A DNA stretch of 64,000 nucleotides from Actinomadura sp. NAK00032 (GCF_013364275.1 NZ_CP054932.1:1302001-1366000), one strand, 5' to 3'; shown: positions 14,702 through 23,507, counted from the first letter of the stretch. Translations and numbers: made by a program. Notes: generated by a model not told the origin, from the letters alone.

Positions 14702-15856
14702 GTGCCTCTTCCGCTCTACCTGCTCGCCGTGGCGGTCTTCGCCATGGGAACCTCGGAATTCATGCTCGCCGGCCTGCTGCCGGACATCGCCGCCGACCTC
14801 GGCGTCCCCGTCGGGACCGCCGGTCTGCTGACCTCCGCGTTCGCGCTCGGCATGGTCGCGGGTGCGCCGCTGGTGGCGGCGGTCGCGCGCACCTGGCCGC
14901 GGCGGACCAGCCTTTTCGGCTTCATCTGCGTGTTCCTCGTGGCGCACGCCGTCGGTGCCGTCACCGGGAGCTTCCCGGTGCTGGTCGTGACCCGGATCGT
15001 CGCCGCACTCGCGAACGCCGGGTTCCTCGCGGTCGCGCTGGCGACGGCGGCCGCGCTCGTGCCGGGCGACCGGAAGGGGCGCGCGCTGGCCGTCCTGCTG
15101 TCCGGCACGACGGCCGCCACCATCGCCGGGGTCCCCGGTGGTGCGGTCCTCGGCACCCTGCTCGGCTGGCGGGCCACCTTCTGGGCGGTCGCCGTTCTGT
15201 GCCTGCCCGCCGCCATCGGCGTCCTGCGCGGCCTTCCCCCGCGTACCGGACGGCCGGACGAGGCGGACGGCCCGGCGCTGCAGGTCGAACTCGCGCAGCT
15301 GCGGAGGCCGCGGCTGGTCCTCGTGATGCTGCTCGGCGCGCTGGTGAACGCCGCGACCTTCGGGACCTTCACCTTCCTCGCGCCCATCGTCACCGGCACC
15401 GCCGGGCTGGCGCCGATCTGGGTGTCCGCCGTGCTGGTGCTGTTCGGGCTCGGCTCCTTCGCCGGCGTCACCACCGCCGGACGTCTGTCGGACAAGCGCC
15501 CCGGCCTCGTCATCGCGGTCGGCGGGCCCCTTCTGCTGCTGGGGTGGCTGGCCCTGGGCGCCTTCGCCGCCAGCCCGGTCGCGTTGCTCGGCCTTGTGTT
15601 CGTCCAGGGGACGCTCTCGTTCGCTCTCGGGAGCACACTGATCGCGCGCGTCCTCTACGAGGCGTCCGGGGCCCCGACCATGGGTGGTTCATATGCGACG
15701 GCGGCGCTCAACGTCGGTGCCGTCGCGGGACCGCTCGCCGCCGCCGCAACGCTCGACACCAGTCTCGCCGACCTCGGCCCGGTCTGGACGAGCGGCGTCC
15801 TCGTCGCGGCGGCCCTGCTTCTCGCGCTGCCCTTCAGACGGATCCTGGCGAGCTAG
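14702..15856 (+). CDS. MFS drug efflux transporter, Cmx/CmlR chloramphenicol-exporter type
   Basis: The product is 384 aa with about 12 membrane helices. The start MPLPLYLLAVAVFAMGTSEFMLAGLLPDIAADLGV and the motif GWRATFWAVAVLCLPAAIGVLRGLP are hallmarks of the Cmx/CmrA drug:proton antiporter group (DHA1). GTG 14702 is used because the nearby ATG 14696 is out of frame. The MerR-type regulator downstream on the same strand has its own promoter and may respond to the same drugs. Chloramphenicol is a guess from the family, not established here. Confidence 0.88.
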   Translation: MPLPLYLLAVAVFAMGTSEFMLAGLLPDIAADLGVPVGTAGLLTSAFALGMVAGAPLVAAVARTWPRRTSLFGFICVFLVAHAVGAVTGSFPVLVVTRIVAALANAGFLAVALATAAALVPGDRKGRALAVLLSGTTAATIAGVPGGAVLGTLLGWRATFWAVAVLCLPAAIGVLRGLPPRTGRPDEADGPALQVELAQLRRPRLVLVMLLGALVNAATFGTFTFLAPIVTGTAGLAPIWVSAVLVLFGLGSFAGVTTAGRLSDKRPGLVIAVGGPLLLLGWLALGAFAASPVALLGLVFVQGTLSFALGSTLIARVLYEASGAPTMGGSYATAALNVGAVAGPLAAAATLDTSLADLGPVWTSGVLVAAALLLALPFRRILAS

Positions 15857-15947
15857 CCAGAGGCGGGCTCGCCTGGTTGCAGCGGCTCCCCGTCAGCCGG
15901 ACGAGATGGTCTCGCCGGTGTGGCGGGGAGCCCGGGCGAGTCGAGAG

Positions 15948-15981
15948 AACTGAACTGCATCGCTGGAGTTCAGTTGATACT
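15948..15981 (+). promoter_or_regulatory. MerR-type promoter with 9-bp inverted repeat
   Basis: AACTGAACT (15948-15956) and AGTTCAGTT (15967-15975) are perfect 9-bp arms around a 10-base centre. They are followed directly by GATACT (15976-15981), a plausible -10. If TGAACT (15951-15956) is the -35, the spacer is 19 bp, the elongated spacing characteristic of MerR-regulated promoters. The adjacent gene encodes a MerR protein. Confidence 0.6.
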
Positions 15982-16034
15982 TTCAGGGTGATGGACGAAG
16001 ACCCGTGCCGCAAAGCCTCAAACAGGTGATCTGA

Positions 16035-16844
16035 TTGCGTCCGTTCGATCTCGCGCGGGAGCATGGCATCTCGGCACAGGCCGTCCGCAACTACGAGCGG
16101 GACGGGTTCATCCCGGCGGCGCGGCGTTCCGCCAGCGGCTACCGCATCTACACCGAGGCGCACGCCGCCGCTCTCCGCGCCTACCTCTCCCTCGTCCAGG
16201 CGCTCGGTTACGCGGCGGCGGGCCAGGTCATGAACGCGCTCCACGACGACCGGCTGGACGACGCCCTGACCGTCATCGACCGTGGCCATCACCAACTCCT
16301 CCGCGACCGGGACACCCTCAGCTCGGTGCGGCAGGCGGTGGAACACCTGACGGCCGAGGCGAACACCACCCCAGCCCACCCGGACGCCGCAGGCCCTGTA
16401 TCCCCGGATGTCGCCGATTCTGTTCGTCCGGACGCCGCCGCCATCAGCGCCATCGGGACCATCGGGGCCATCGGGACCATCGGGGATCTCGCCCACCGGC
16501 TAGGCGTCACCACCGCGACCCTGCGCAACTGGGAGGACGCCGGGATCATCGTCCCCGAACGCGACCCGGCCACCGGGTACCGCGTCTTCCGCACGACCGA
16601 CGTCCGCGATGCCGAACTGGCCCATCTCCTTCGGCGCGGGGGATACCTGCTGGACCACATTGCCGCCGTGGTCCAGCAAATCCGAACCGCGGGCGGCACC
16701 GATGCGCTGTCCCGTTCCCTTGACGACTGGCAAGAGAAGCTGACAGCGCGGGGACTTGCAATGCTCAAGGCGTCCGCTCAGCTCAACGACTACCTGAACC
16801 AGCTCGACGCCGCCGCCCTCACAGCAGCTCCCGGCGACGGCTAA
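16035..16844 (+). CDS. Two-domain MerR-family regulator (TioE-like)
   Basis: The product is 269 aa. Two MerR winged-helix domains are joined. The first is at 1-70 (FDLAREHGISAQAVRNYERDGFIPAARR, then SGYRIYTEAHAAALRAYLSL). The second is at about 145-215 (IGDLAHRLGVTTATLRNWEDAGIIVPERD, then TGYRVFRTTDVRDAELAHLLRRGGYLL). Between them a 9-bp repeat encodes GTIGAIGTIG. The double arrangement matches the TioE family beside drug exporters. The start is TTG 16035; no in-frame ATG is near. It probably controls itself and perhaps the upstream pump. Confidence 0.87.
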   Translation: MRPFDLAREHGISAQAVRNYERDGFIPAARRSASGYRIYTEAHAAALRAYLSLVQALGYAAAGQVMNALHDDRLDDALTVIDRGHHQLLRDRDTLSSVRQAVEHLTAEANTTPAHPDAAGPVSPDVADSVRPDAAAISAIGTIGAIGTIGDLAHRLGVTTATLRNWEDAGIIVPERDPATGYRVFRTTDVRDAELAHLLRRGGYLLDHIAAVVQQIRTAGGTDALSRSLDDWQEKLTARGLAMLKASAQLNDYLNQLDAAALTAAPGDG

Positions 16845-16894
16845 TAGTTGCCCGTCCGTCCGGCGTCCGCCGTCCGCCGCCGGGCTCACCTCAC

Positions 16895-17911
16895 CTAACT
16901 CACCCGAACGAGCTGCTTTCCGAGATTGGCACCGTCGAAAAGCCGTTGCAGCGCGGTAGGAGCGTTGTGCAGCCCGTCGATGACGTCTTCGGCCCAATGC
17001 AGTTCCCCCGCGGCCAGCCACCCCGCGAGACGAGACAGCGCTTCGGGAAATTCGGAGAGGTAATCGAAGAAGATGAAGCCCTCCATGCGAGCCCGCCGGA
17101 AAGCCAGTTGCATGTAGTTGGACGGCCCCGTCCCATAGCCGGTGGCCGTGTAGCCGGACGAGATCGACCCGCAGAGTGCGATGCGCGCATGGATGGCCAG
17201 CCGGTCGAGCGCGTTCTCCAGGAGAACACCGCCCACGTTGTCGAAGACGGCGGTGAGCCCGTCGGGCGCGAAGGCCTGCAAAGCGGCCGGGACGTCGTCG
17301 GCGCGGTAATCGACGCACGCGTCGAACCCGGCGACGTCCTTCACCCAGGCGACCTTTTCGGGCGAGCCGGCGGTGCCGATGACCCGAGCGCCGAGGAGTC
17401 GCGCGATCTGCCCGGCGAGCGAGCCCACGCTCCCGGCCGCGCCGGTGACCAGCACGGTGTCTCCGTCCGCGATGTTCAGGACGCGTGACATACCGAAGAA
17501 TGCCGTCAGCCCGCTCACGCCGAACACGGTGAGCATGTGGCGCGGATCGATACCGTCCGGGACGGGATTGACGCCGAACAGTCCGCCGTCGCGGGCCACG
17601 ACATACTCCCGCCAGCCTAGGTCGCCATAAACCCACTGCCCTTCCGGCAGCGCTGCATTCCGGGAGGCGACCACGCGGCCGACGCCGCTACCGCGCATCA
17701 CATCGCCGATTCCTACGGGTGCGGTGTAGGTGGCGTCGGGGTTGAGCCACGTCCGCTGTGTGGCGTCGATGCCGAGCCAAACGACCTCTACCAACGCTTC
17801 ACCGTCTTGCAGCGAAGGCACTGGCATGGTCTGCTCAGCGAACGTGTCGGCGGTGATGCCCGCGCTCGGACGTTCGCGAAGCACCATCTGGCGGAAGGTC
17901 TTGACGGGCAT
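16895..17911 (-). CDS. NADP-dependent medium-chain oxidoreductase (CurA/prostaglandin-reductase type)
   Basis: The product is 338 aa. It belongs to the zinc-independent MDR/leukotriene B4 dehydrogenase group. The N-terminal GroES-like domain contains GDVMRGSGVGRVVASR. The Rossmann domain carries VLVTGAAGSVGSLAGQIARLLGARVIGTAGSPEK (about 150-185), and the family's FDNVGG and YNYMQL-like regions are present. It likely reduces alpha,beta-unsaturated carbonyls. It lies 4 bp downstream of a TetR gene in the same operon, so it is probably induced by a reactive or toxic ligand. Confidence 0.9.
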   Translation of the reverse strand: MPVKTFRQMVLRERPSAGITADTFAEQTMPVPSLQDGEALVEVVWLGIDATQRTWLNPDATYTAPVGIGDVMRGSGVGRVVASRNAALPEGQWVYGDLGWREYVVARDGGLFGVNPVPDGIDPRHMLTVFGVSGLTAFFGMSRVLNIADGDTVLVTGAAGSVGSLAGQIARLLGARVIGTAGSPEKVAWVKDVAGFDACVDYRADDVPAALQAFAPDGLTAVFDNVGGVLLENALDRLAIHARIALCGSISSGYTATGYGTGPSNYMQLAFRRARMEGFIFFDYLSEFPEALSRLAGWLAAGELHWAEDVIDGLHNAPTALQRLFDGANLGKQLVRVS

Positions 17912-17915
17912 GGAT

Positions 17916-18518
17916 TCAAGCTTTCTCGTTGGAACGTGTCGCTTGGCTGAATGTCGCGGTCAGTTCGCTGATGACGTGGTCCACTGGAGCCCCGAGTGCC
18001 ACTCGCAGCCCTTCACTATCGAGAGCGCGGCGAAGCATCGAGGCCATCATGACGGGGTCGAATCGGCGCAGTTCGCCACTGCGCTGGCCTTCCTCGAACA
18101 GCGCCACCAGGTCGGAAAGGGACGCCGCCACGAGATCGTCGTAGGATTCCGCCGCCGTTGCCGCCCTGTGCGCGACGACTGCTATCAAGGCCCGCGTCTC
18201 CACTGGTCGCTGCGCGCAGTACGTAAGAAAAGTACAGATGTACGACGCGAGGCGGCCTAGGACATCACCTTCGCTGCGCAGCGTTGCCGCAAGCTCCGGC
18301 CCCAGTTTCCCGACCACGCGGTCGACCACGGCGTTGAGGATCTCTTCCCTCGTCTCGAAATTGCTGTGGTACGCGCCACGGCTGTACCCGGCCTCCTCCG
18401 CGATCGCCTCGACGGAGGTGGCGGCCACCCCGCGCTCCGCGAACAGCTGCGCTGCCGACACCACAAGCTCAGCACGCGTGCGCTGCTGCCGCTCGGCCCG
18501 CGTCTCTCGTCCTGCCAT
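17916..18518 (-). CDS. TetR-family regulator of the reductase operon
   Basis: The product is 200 aa. The TetR HTH reads RAELVVSAAQLFAERGVAATSVEAIAEEAGYSRGAYHSNFETREEIL (about 14-60). A C-terminal TetR_C-like helical domain contains a single Cys and several His. It is first in a two-gene operon with the NADP oxidoreductase. Two palindromic sites lie 10-43 bp upstream of its ATG, giving a self-contained sensor and detoxification unit. Confidence 0.9.
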   Translation of the reverse strand: MAGRETRAERQQRTRAELVVSAAQLFAERGVAATSVEAIAEEAGYSRGAYHSNFETREEILNAVVDRVVGKLGPELAATLRSEGDVLGRLASYICTFLTYCAQRPVETRALIAVVAHRAATAAESYDDLVAASLSDLVALFEEGQRSGELRRFDPVMMASMLRRALDSEGLRVALGAPVDHVISELTATFSQATRSNEKA

Positions 18519-18527
18519 GGCTCACAG

Positions 18528-18561
18528 GATACATGACCGTATCTGGATACGCCACCGTATC
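18528..18561. promoter_or_regulatory. Tandem TetR operators GATAC-N6-GTATC
   Basis: Two 16-base palindromes of identical arms lie at 18528-18543 (spacer ATGACC) and 18546-18561 (spacer GCCACC). Their starts are 18 bp apart, placing them on nearly the same helical face. They sit directly upstream of the TetR start. Confidence 0.75.
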
Positions 18562-18830
18562 TAGGTGGACTGCGATGGGGGCGCCCTGGAGTCGACCTTC
18601 CGCCCCAGTGCAACCCGGTGTCCCCAGCGGTTCGCTTCACGGGCACCGGTGGCTGGTGTTTGTTGCCCTTTCATTCCCTCTAGTGGGAAGGGAGGTCGCC
18701 TGGCGACAGCATCGAATTTTGAGACGTCATGGTTAAAGCGTGACGTGCCGTGCAGGTGAGATAGGTCAACAGTTGAGAAGGTGCGGTGTGGTCGCTGGAG
18801 GAGGTTCGTGCGAGAGATGTTCGTGGAATT
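18562..18830. other. Gene-free stretch upstream of the IS4-bearing palindromic element
   Basis: I see no credible gene. There are small dyads such as TTCCCTCTAGTGGGAA (near 18673) and TCGCCTGGCGA (near 18698), and an AT-richer patch around 18710-18740 that could hold a promoter. Confidence 0.4.
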
Positions 18831-18923
18831 GTGGTGGGGGCGGCGCTGCGTACGGGGCCGCCCCTCCAAAGTCAAGGGCGCCTTCGGCGTCGCTTCGCGA
18901 TGGGACTCCGTCCCACCCTTGAC

Positions 18924-20497
18924 TCAATGCCACTTAGTTAGGCTGCGGAACCCAGAATCTTGATGGCGGGTTCTTCCGTGTGATAGGTGCAGCTGTCTGC
19001 GGGTCGTTTGACTCGGTAGGACGTGTACCGCTGGCGTTTGGTAACGCGTGGATAGCTTCGTAGACGCCGTGGCGGGTTCGGTCGTTCGACTATCTCGGCG
19101 ATGGTGTCGGCGGTCGCGCGCTCAAGGTGCGGTGGGGGAAAAATCCGCCGGGCCTCCTACCTGCCGGCGGACGATGCGAAGTGAGCGGATGGACGACAAC
19201 CGGTCTGGATCCAATTCCGCTTGATCCGCGGCCTCGGCCATGAGGTGCCGGACGCCGTAGTATGTCAGCAGCATCCCCCACAGTTCCTGCTCGACCATCT
19301 CGGGTGACTTCGAGCGCAACAACGCTCCGGCGCCCTTCTGGTGCGTTTTCATCTCGCCGATGGCCGCTTCGATCTCCCACCGCTCATGGTAAGCGGCGGC
19401 GAGTTCTGTCGCGGGCGCGTCCAGGGGGTCAAGGATGGTGGTGACGAGGGTGAACAGTTCATCCTATCCACGGTTGGTCACTTCATATTCCACGACCCGG
19501 ACGTACAGGCCGGGAAGTTCGGTCAGTTCCATAGTCCCGGCCGCCAAGCGTTTGGACGCGGCGGTGCGGGCTCTGCGGTTCGCCGAATATGACAGATAAG
19601 ACCCATCGGGGAGCCATTTGATGACCGGAAGCAGAACATTGATCTTGGCGCGCAGCAACGCGTCCGCTCCAGCATCTCTGATCCGTTGCAGATGTTCGTT
19701 GCTGTACATGCCCCGGTCGCCGATGACCAGCATGTCCTCGGCCACGATCCCCGAGCCCAGCAGCCGGGTCGCCAGCGCGATCTCGGTATCGTGCTGCGCA
19801 CCGAACTCAGCTCCGACGATGGCGTGGGTGCCGCATTCGGCCAGCCCGACCACCAGCACTTTGGGGAACACGCCTTTCTCGTCCTTTTTCTTCCCCGCAT
19901 ACCCGAAACGTTCGGCGTTCGCGGCGCTGTCGGGCACTTCGATGTCGAAGCCGTCAAGGGCCATCAGCCGCCACCGCCCCAGCCACGCGCCCTGGGTCGA
20001 CCGCCGGGCACAGGGAACCGCGACACGGAAGAACAGATCACGCATCACCTCGGCCCCAAGCCGCCGACGTGCCTGGGTCAACGCACCGGACGACGGCACC
20101 ACCCACTCGTTCCGCCAGATCCGCAACCCGCGCAGGCCCTGCACCAGCTTACGTATCACTTCCTCATACGCGTCCGCATGGAACAACGTCATCGCCATGA
20201 CGAAATAGACCACGACACGCGCAGGCAGCAGCCGCACCCGCTTTTCCCGGCGTCCGGCAGCGGCGATCACCTCATCCACCAGCTCACGCGGCACCAAGCG
20301 CGTCAAAACCCCGATACCGATCTGATCTACCAGCACACCAGCCGAACCCGAACCACGCGCAGCAGCCTCATCCATCGTCGCACGGTAGATCGACCGCTAC
20401 TTCCACGTCCACGAAAACCCAAAAATGAACTAATCCACAAACCACCCTGTGGATATGTGAAGAAGCCGACGCACCAGCACTAACTAAGTGGCATTGA
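18924..20497 (-). mobile_element. IS4-family insertion sequence with 17-bp terminal inverted repeats
   Basis: TCAATGCCACTTAGTTA at 18924-18940 is matched perfectly in reverse complement at 20481-20497. The 8-bp sequence CCCTTGAC flanks both ends (18916-18923 and 20498-20505), a perfect target-site duplication. The element is 1574 bp with one transposase frame on the minus strand. The intact ends and duplication point to fairly recent insertion, although the transposase now has a stop codon. Confidence 0.93.
19122..20375 (-). pseudogene. IS4-family DDE transposase interrupted by an amber codon
   Basis: The frame from ATG 20375 reads 303 residues. It has an N-terminal IS4 domain (RELVDEVIAAAGRREKRVRLLPAR), LMALDGFDIEVPD with the first Asp, and VIGDRGMYSNEHL with the second Asp. 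It then meets TAG at 19464-19466. The same frame continues without shift for 114 more codons (DELFTLVTTILDPLD) into YHERWEIEAAIGEMK, the IS4 YREK signature carrying the catalytic Glu. A single nonsense change therefore separates the DD part from the E part. Without suppression the product is inactive. Confidence 0.88.
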
Positions 20498-20600
20498 CCC
20501 TTGACTTCGGAGCCTCTGCGGCCCCTGAGCGCAGCTTTCGTCGGGCAGAGGGCAGGCTCCGCCTGCCCCCTGCCCGACGCGCCGCCCCCACCCCAACCAG

Positions 20601-20774
20601 AACCACCAACCAGAAACACACAACGACAACACCCGGCAGGGCAACGAAATCAAAATGCCCGAAATGAGCCTTTGTGAATAATGGGCACTCATTGATCGAC
20701 AAGACCCGAAAAGAATCATGGAAGAATTCCGGTCCGAAAGGGTGAAGTGAGGGGCGGCCGGATATCATTGGGGT
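20601..20774. other. Gene-free stretch before the DUF222-HNH gene
   Basis: This 170-bp patch is AT-richer than its surroundings (for example AACGAAATCAAAATGCCCGAAATGAG) and probably contains the promoter of the downstream gene. No further structure is evident. Confidence 0.35.
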
Positions 20775-22019
20775 ATGAGTTCAATCGCGGTCGACCTCGA
20801 TACCGCGTCCACCATGGAATTGGTGGACGCGGCATCGGCGATCGCCGCCGAACTCGCCTCCCGTGCCGCACCCGACTCGGCGGCGGTGTGCATGGACCTC
20901 ACCGAGACCCTCGCCGCCGCCACCGATCTGCATGAAGCCGCCCTGTCGCGATTGATCGGCACCGTCGACCGGACTCGCGAAGTGCAGCGGTGGGGTTTCC
21001 CCTCCACCCGGTCCTGGCTGCGGTCCCGCCTCGGTATGCGCGAAGCCCGCGCCAAGGAGCGCCTCACGCTGGCCCGCCAGGCCCACCGTCTGCCGGAGAT
21101 GACCGAGCGGTGGGCCACCGGCGAACTGTCGGCCGGGTACGCCGCCACCATCGCCGACGCAGTCACCCGCCTCGACGACCACGACTGCGGCAAGGCCGAG
21201 ACGATCCTGCTGGGCATGGTCGACCAGCGCTTCTCCGCCGGGAAGATCGCCGGCTTCGGCAAGCGGATCGGCGACGTCATCGCCGAACGCGACGGCACCG
21301 AGCAGGCCCCCGAAGACGTGGCGCGGGGGTATGAGCGGTCGTGGATCGACTCGACCCGCTCCCTGGACGGCGGCCGCTACATCAAGGGCTGGCTCAACGC
21401 CGAAGACGCCGCGATCTTCGACGGCACCCTCGCGCCCTTGGCCAAACCCGCCGGAACCGACGACCACCGCGACCTGTCCGAACGCACCGCCGCCGCACTC
21501 ACCACAGTCCTGTCGGGCGGGCACAGGGCCACCCGCGTCACCGTCATCTGCGACCTGGACACCCTCACCGGCGCCACCACCCCCGCCCGTCTCACCGACG
21601 GCACCCCGATCCCCGCCGCCCAAGCCCGCCGCATCGCGCTCAACGCCGGAGTCTCACCCCTCCTCCTGGGACGCGGAAACCTGCCCCTCTACCTCGGCCA
21701 CAAGGTCCGGTTCGCCACCGCTCCCCAACGCCAGGTCCTGGAAACCCTGTACGCCACCTGCGCCGTCGCGGGATGCGAGGTGCCCGGGACGCTGTGCGAG
21801 GTCGACCACGTCCACGGCTGGGCCCTCGGCCACAGCCCCACCGACATCGACCAACTCACCCTCACCTGCGGCTGGCACAACCGCTACAAACACACCCACC
21901 CCCACCGGCTCCACATCACCAAAGCACTCGACGGCCGCTACACCTACCGCCTCCACCCACCCGGAACCAGAACCCTGCCCCAACCCGGCCGCCCACCACC
22001 CTGGCCCCAGGCCGCATGA
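20775..22019 (+). CDS. DUF222 / 13E12-type protein with C-terminal HNH endonuclease domain
   Basis: The product is 414 aa. The helical DUF222 region (about 20-290) includes the conserved WGFPSTRSWLRSRLGM and RLTLARQAHRLPEM blocks. The C-terminal HNH nuclease (about 315-375) contains CAVAGCEVPGTLCEVDHVHGW and LTCGWHNRYKH, with the expected Cys, His, Asn and His positions. The tail is Pro/Arg-rich. Such genes occur in many copies in actinobacteria and are often linked to mobile DNA, which suits its place between two insertion sequences. Function unknown. Confidence 0.88.
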   Translation: MSSIAVDLDTASTMELVDAASAIAAELASRAAPDSAAVCMDLTETLAAATDLHEAALSRLIGTVDRTREVQRWGFPSTRSWLRSRLGMREARAKERLTLARQAHRLPEMTERWATGELSAGYAATIADAVTRLDDHDCGKAETILLGMVDQRFSAGKIAGFGKRIGDVIAERDGTEQAPEDVARGYERSWIDSTRSLDGGRYIKGWLNAEDAAIFDGTLAPLAKPAGTDDHRDLSERTAAALTTVLSGGHRATRVTVICDLDTLTGATTPARLTDGTPIPAAQARRIALNAGVSPLLLGRGNLPLYLGHKVRFATAPQRQVLETLYATCAVAGCEVPGTLCEVDHVHGWALGHSPTDIDQLTLTCGWHNRYKHTHPHRLHITKALDGRYTYRLHPPGTRTLPQPGRPPPWPQAA

Positions 22020-22278
22020 ACCCACACCCACACCCACACCCACGCCCATGCCCACGCCCTAGGTCAGACCCGGCTGCTCCTTCGGCGCGGGCCCGGCCGG
22101 GGGCCGTGGCCCCAACCCGGCCGCCTACCGTGCCGGTCGAGGTCGCGTGGCCGCAGGTCCCGCACTGACACCGACCGCTCCACCCATGCGGGGCCTGACA
22201 GCGCCCGCACCACGATCACCCACCACCCCGGCCTCAGACGCCATGACCACATGCCCACAGCCCAGACCCGACCACCCA
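22020..22278. other. Low-complexity stretch after the DUF222-HNH gene
   Basis: The stretch begins with a CACACC-type hexamer run (about 22020-22060). The rest is proline-codon-rich sequence without a recognisable gene. Confidence 0.4.
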
Positions 22279-22840
22279 GCTGGCCACAGGCCCACCGCCA
22301 TGGACCACCCTCCCCGGCCGGCTATCCACCCCCGACAAGCCGAACCGCATAACCGCACCCCCCAGCCCGGCCCGGAGGCCAACCAATGTGGGCGGAGACC
22401 GTCCACCCCCGGCTTTCCGTCCACCCCCGGCTTTCCGTCCACCCCGGCTTTCCGTCCACCCGGCTGGCCGCCCACCCCACTGGCCCCACGCCCACCATCG
22501 CGGACCACCACCCAGTCCAGCTACCCGCCTCCGATAAGCCGAGCCGCATGCCGCACGTCTGCGGCCCTGGGCCGGCCAATCAGTAAGGCGAAGGCCCTCC
22601 ACACCGGCCGGTGGTCCACCTCGGCGCCCGCCACCGGTACCGCCTGCCACGGATGCCGCCTGCCCCGCTAGCCACAGGCCCACTGCCTTGGACCACCATC
22701 CCGGCTGACTTTCCACACCCCCGATAAGCCGAATCGCATAACCGCACGCCCCCGGCCCGCTCCGGACCGACCTACCAGTGAGCCGGAGGCCCCTCGACAC
22801 CGGCTGGCCGCCCGCCCCACTGGTCCCGGGCCTACCGGCT
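22279..22840. repeat. Degenerate tandem repeat block of roughly 130-200 bp units
   Basis: Three partial copies share GGACCACC...CCCCCGATAAGCCGAACCGCAT, starting near 22281, 22481 and 22669. GGCTGGCCGCCC.CCCCACTGG recurs at about 22461 and 22802. GCCACAGGCCCAC.GCC.TGGACCACC is shared by the first and third copies. The copies have diverged by substitutions and small indels, and no single reading frame survives. Confidence 0.7.
22401..22453 (+). repeat. 18-bp tandem repeat, three units
   Basis: GTCCACCCCCGGCTTTCC occurs at 22401-22418 and 22419-22436. A 17-bp version lies at 22437-22453, and a partial fourth unit follows. The array is nested in the larger degenerate repeat block. Confidence 0.85.
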
Positions 22841-23257
22841 GCATGACGCCACACCCACGCCCACCCGCAGCTCGTCCCGCCAACACGGGCGGGCAGCGAG
22901 CCGCTCTCCCCAACTCGACCCCAGCCGCCGCCCTGGCTCAAACCGCGCGACCAGCAAGGCCAGGCCCGCGAGCACGGGGACGGCCACACTGCGCGCCGCG
23001 ATCACCACGAAGACGGCGACCGACACGGCCCGCCCACCGGCACTCAGCACTCCCCGGGCGATGGCGATGCCGACCGCCGCGCACATCATCAGGTTCTCGG
23101 GATTGACAGCGGAGAACAGCAGGCAGCGGGGAGCCGCCTTGACCGGAGTGAAGGTGTCGTCGGCCTTCAACCACCGCACCCAGCGGCCCGCATCCACGAG
23201 CCCAGCCGCAGCCTCCCGCCCAAGCTGACCACCTGCCATGCAGACCAAAGCCGGCAT
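22832..23257 (-). pseudogene. Remnant of a GAP-family (Sap-like) membrane transporter
   Basis: The 141-residue frame contains WLKADDTFTPVKAAPRCLLFSAVNPENLMMCAAVGIAIARG. It is followed by a hydrophobic helix (VSVAVFVVIAARSVAVPVLAGLALLVAR). The F/TP-KA...L-S.VNPKNL pattern and the second helix are typical of the middle and C-terminal part of GAP-family proteins, which usually exceed 200 aa. The N-terminal membrane half is absent. The last ~25 residues (SSWGERLAARPCWRDEL) do not fit, suggesting truncation at both ends. Limits are approximate. Confidence 0.55.
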
Positions 23258-23507
23258 GGATCGCAGGTATGTGCCCCTGCGCCAGGGTGCCTCGCCAGCA
23301 CCGGCCAGGCCCTCGCCTCAGACTCGTCGAAGGCCGCGTTGGCCAAATCGGACATGGTTTGGTCGCAAATTCACAGCCCCACGCCCGGTCGCGCCGCCAC
23401 CATGATCCCGGAGACACCCCTCGGCCCCGCTACCCGACCACGCCCGGCCCAGGTCACAGGAGTGGCAGACCCACGCCCGCGACCACCGCGCCCCACCCGC
23501 AGGTGAC
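23258..23507. other. Gene-free stretch between the GAP remnant and the IS256 element
   Basis: No gene is recognised. A short minus-strand frame beginning MSDLANAAFDESEARAWPVL (from 23355) has no identifiable family. Confidence 0.35.

Larger units (their letters stand above)
18831..20600. repeat. Long imperfect palindromic element split by the IS4-family insertion
   Basis: The left flank (18831-18878) contains GTGGGGGCGGCGC, then GGGGCCGC, then AAGTCAAGGG. The right flank (20498 to about 20600) read in reverse contains the same three blocks in the same order, with an extra hairpin (GCAGGCGGAGCCTGC core) inserted. Removing the IS and one target copy leaves AAGTCAAGGG and CCCTTGACTT facing each other. 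The 37-base loop between them itself holds two small hairpins (CGCCTTCGGCG and TGGGACTCCGTCCCA). Function unknown: a terminator-like or REP-like element, or a MITE. Confidence 0.6.

Noticed and set aside
22147-22671. Plus-strand 174-aa Pro/Thr-rich frame
   Set aside because: It lies in the degenerate repeat block, with no ribosome site or recognised domain.
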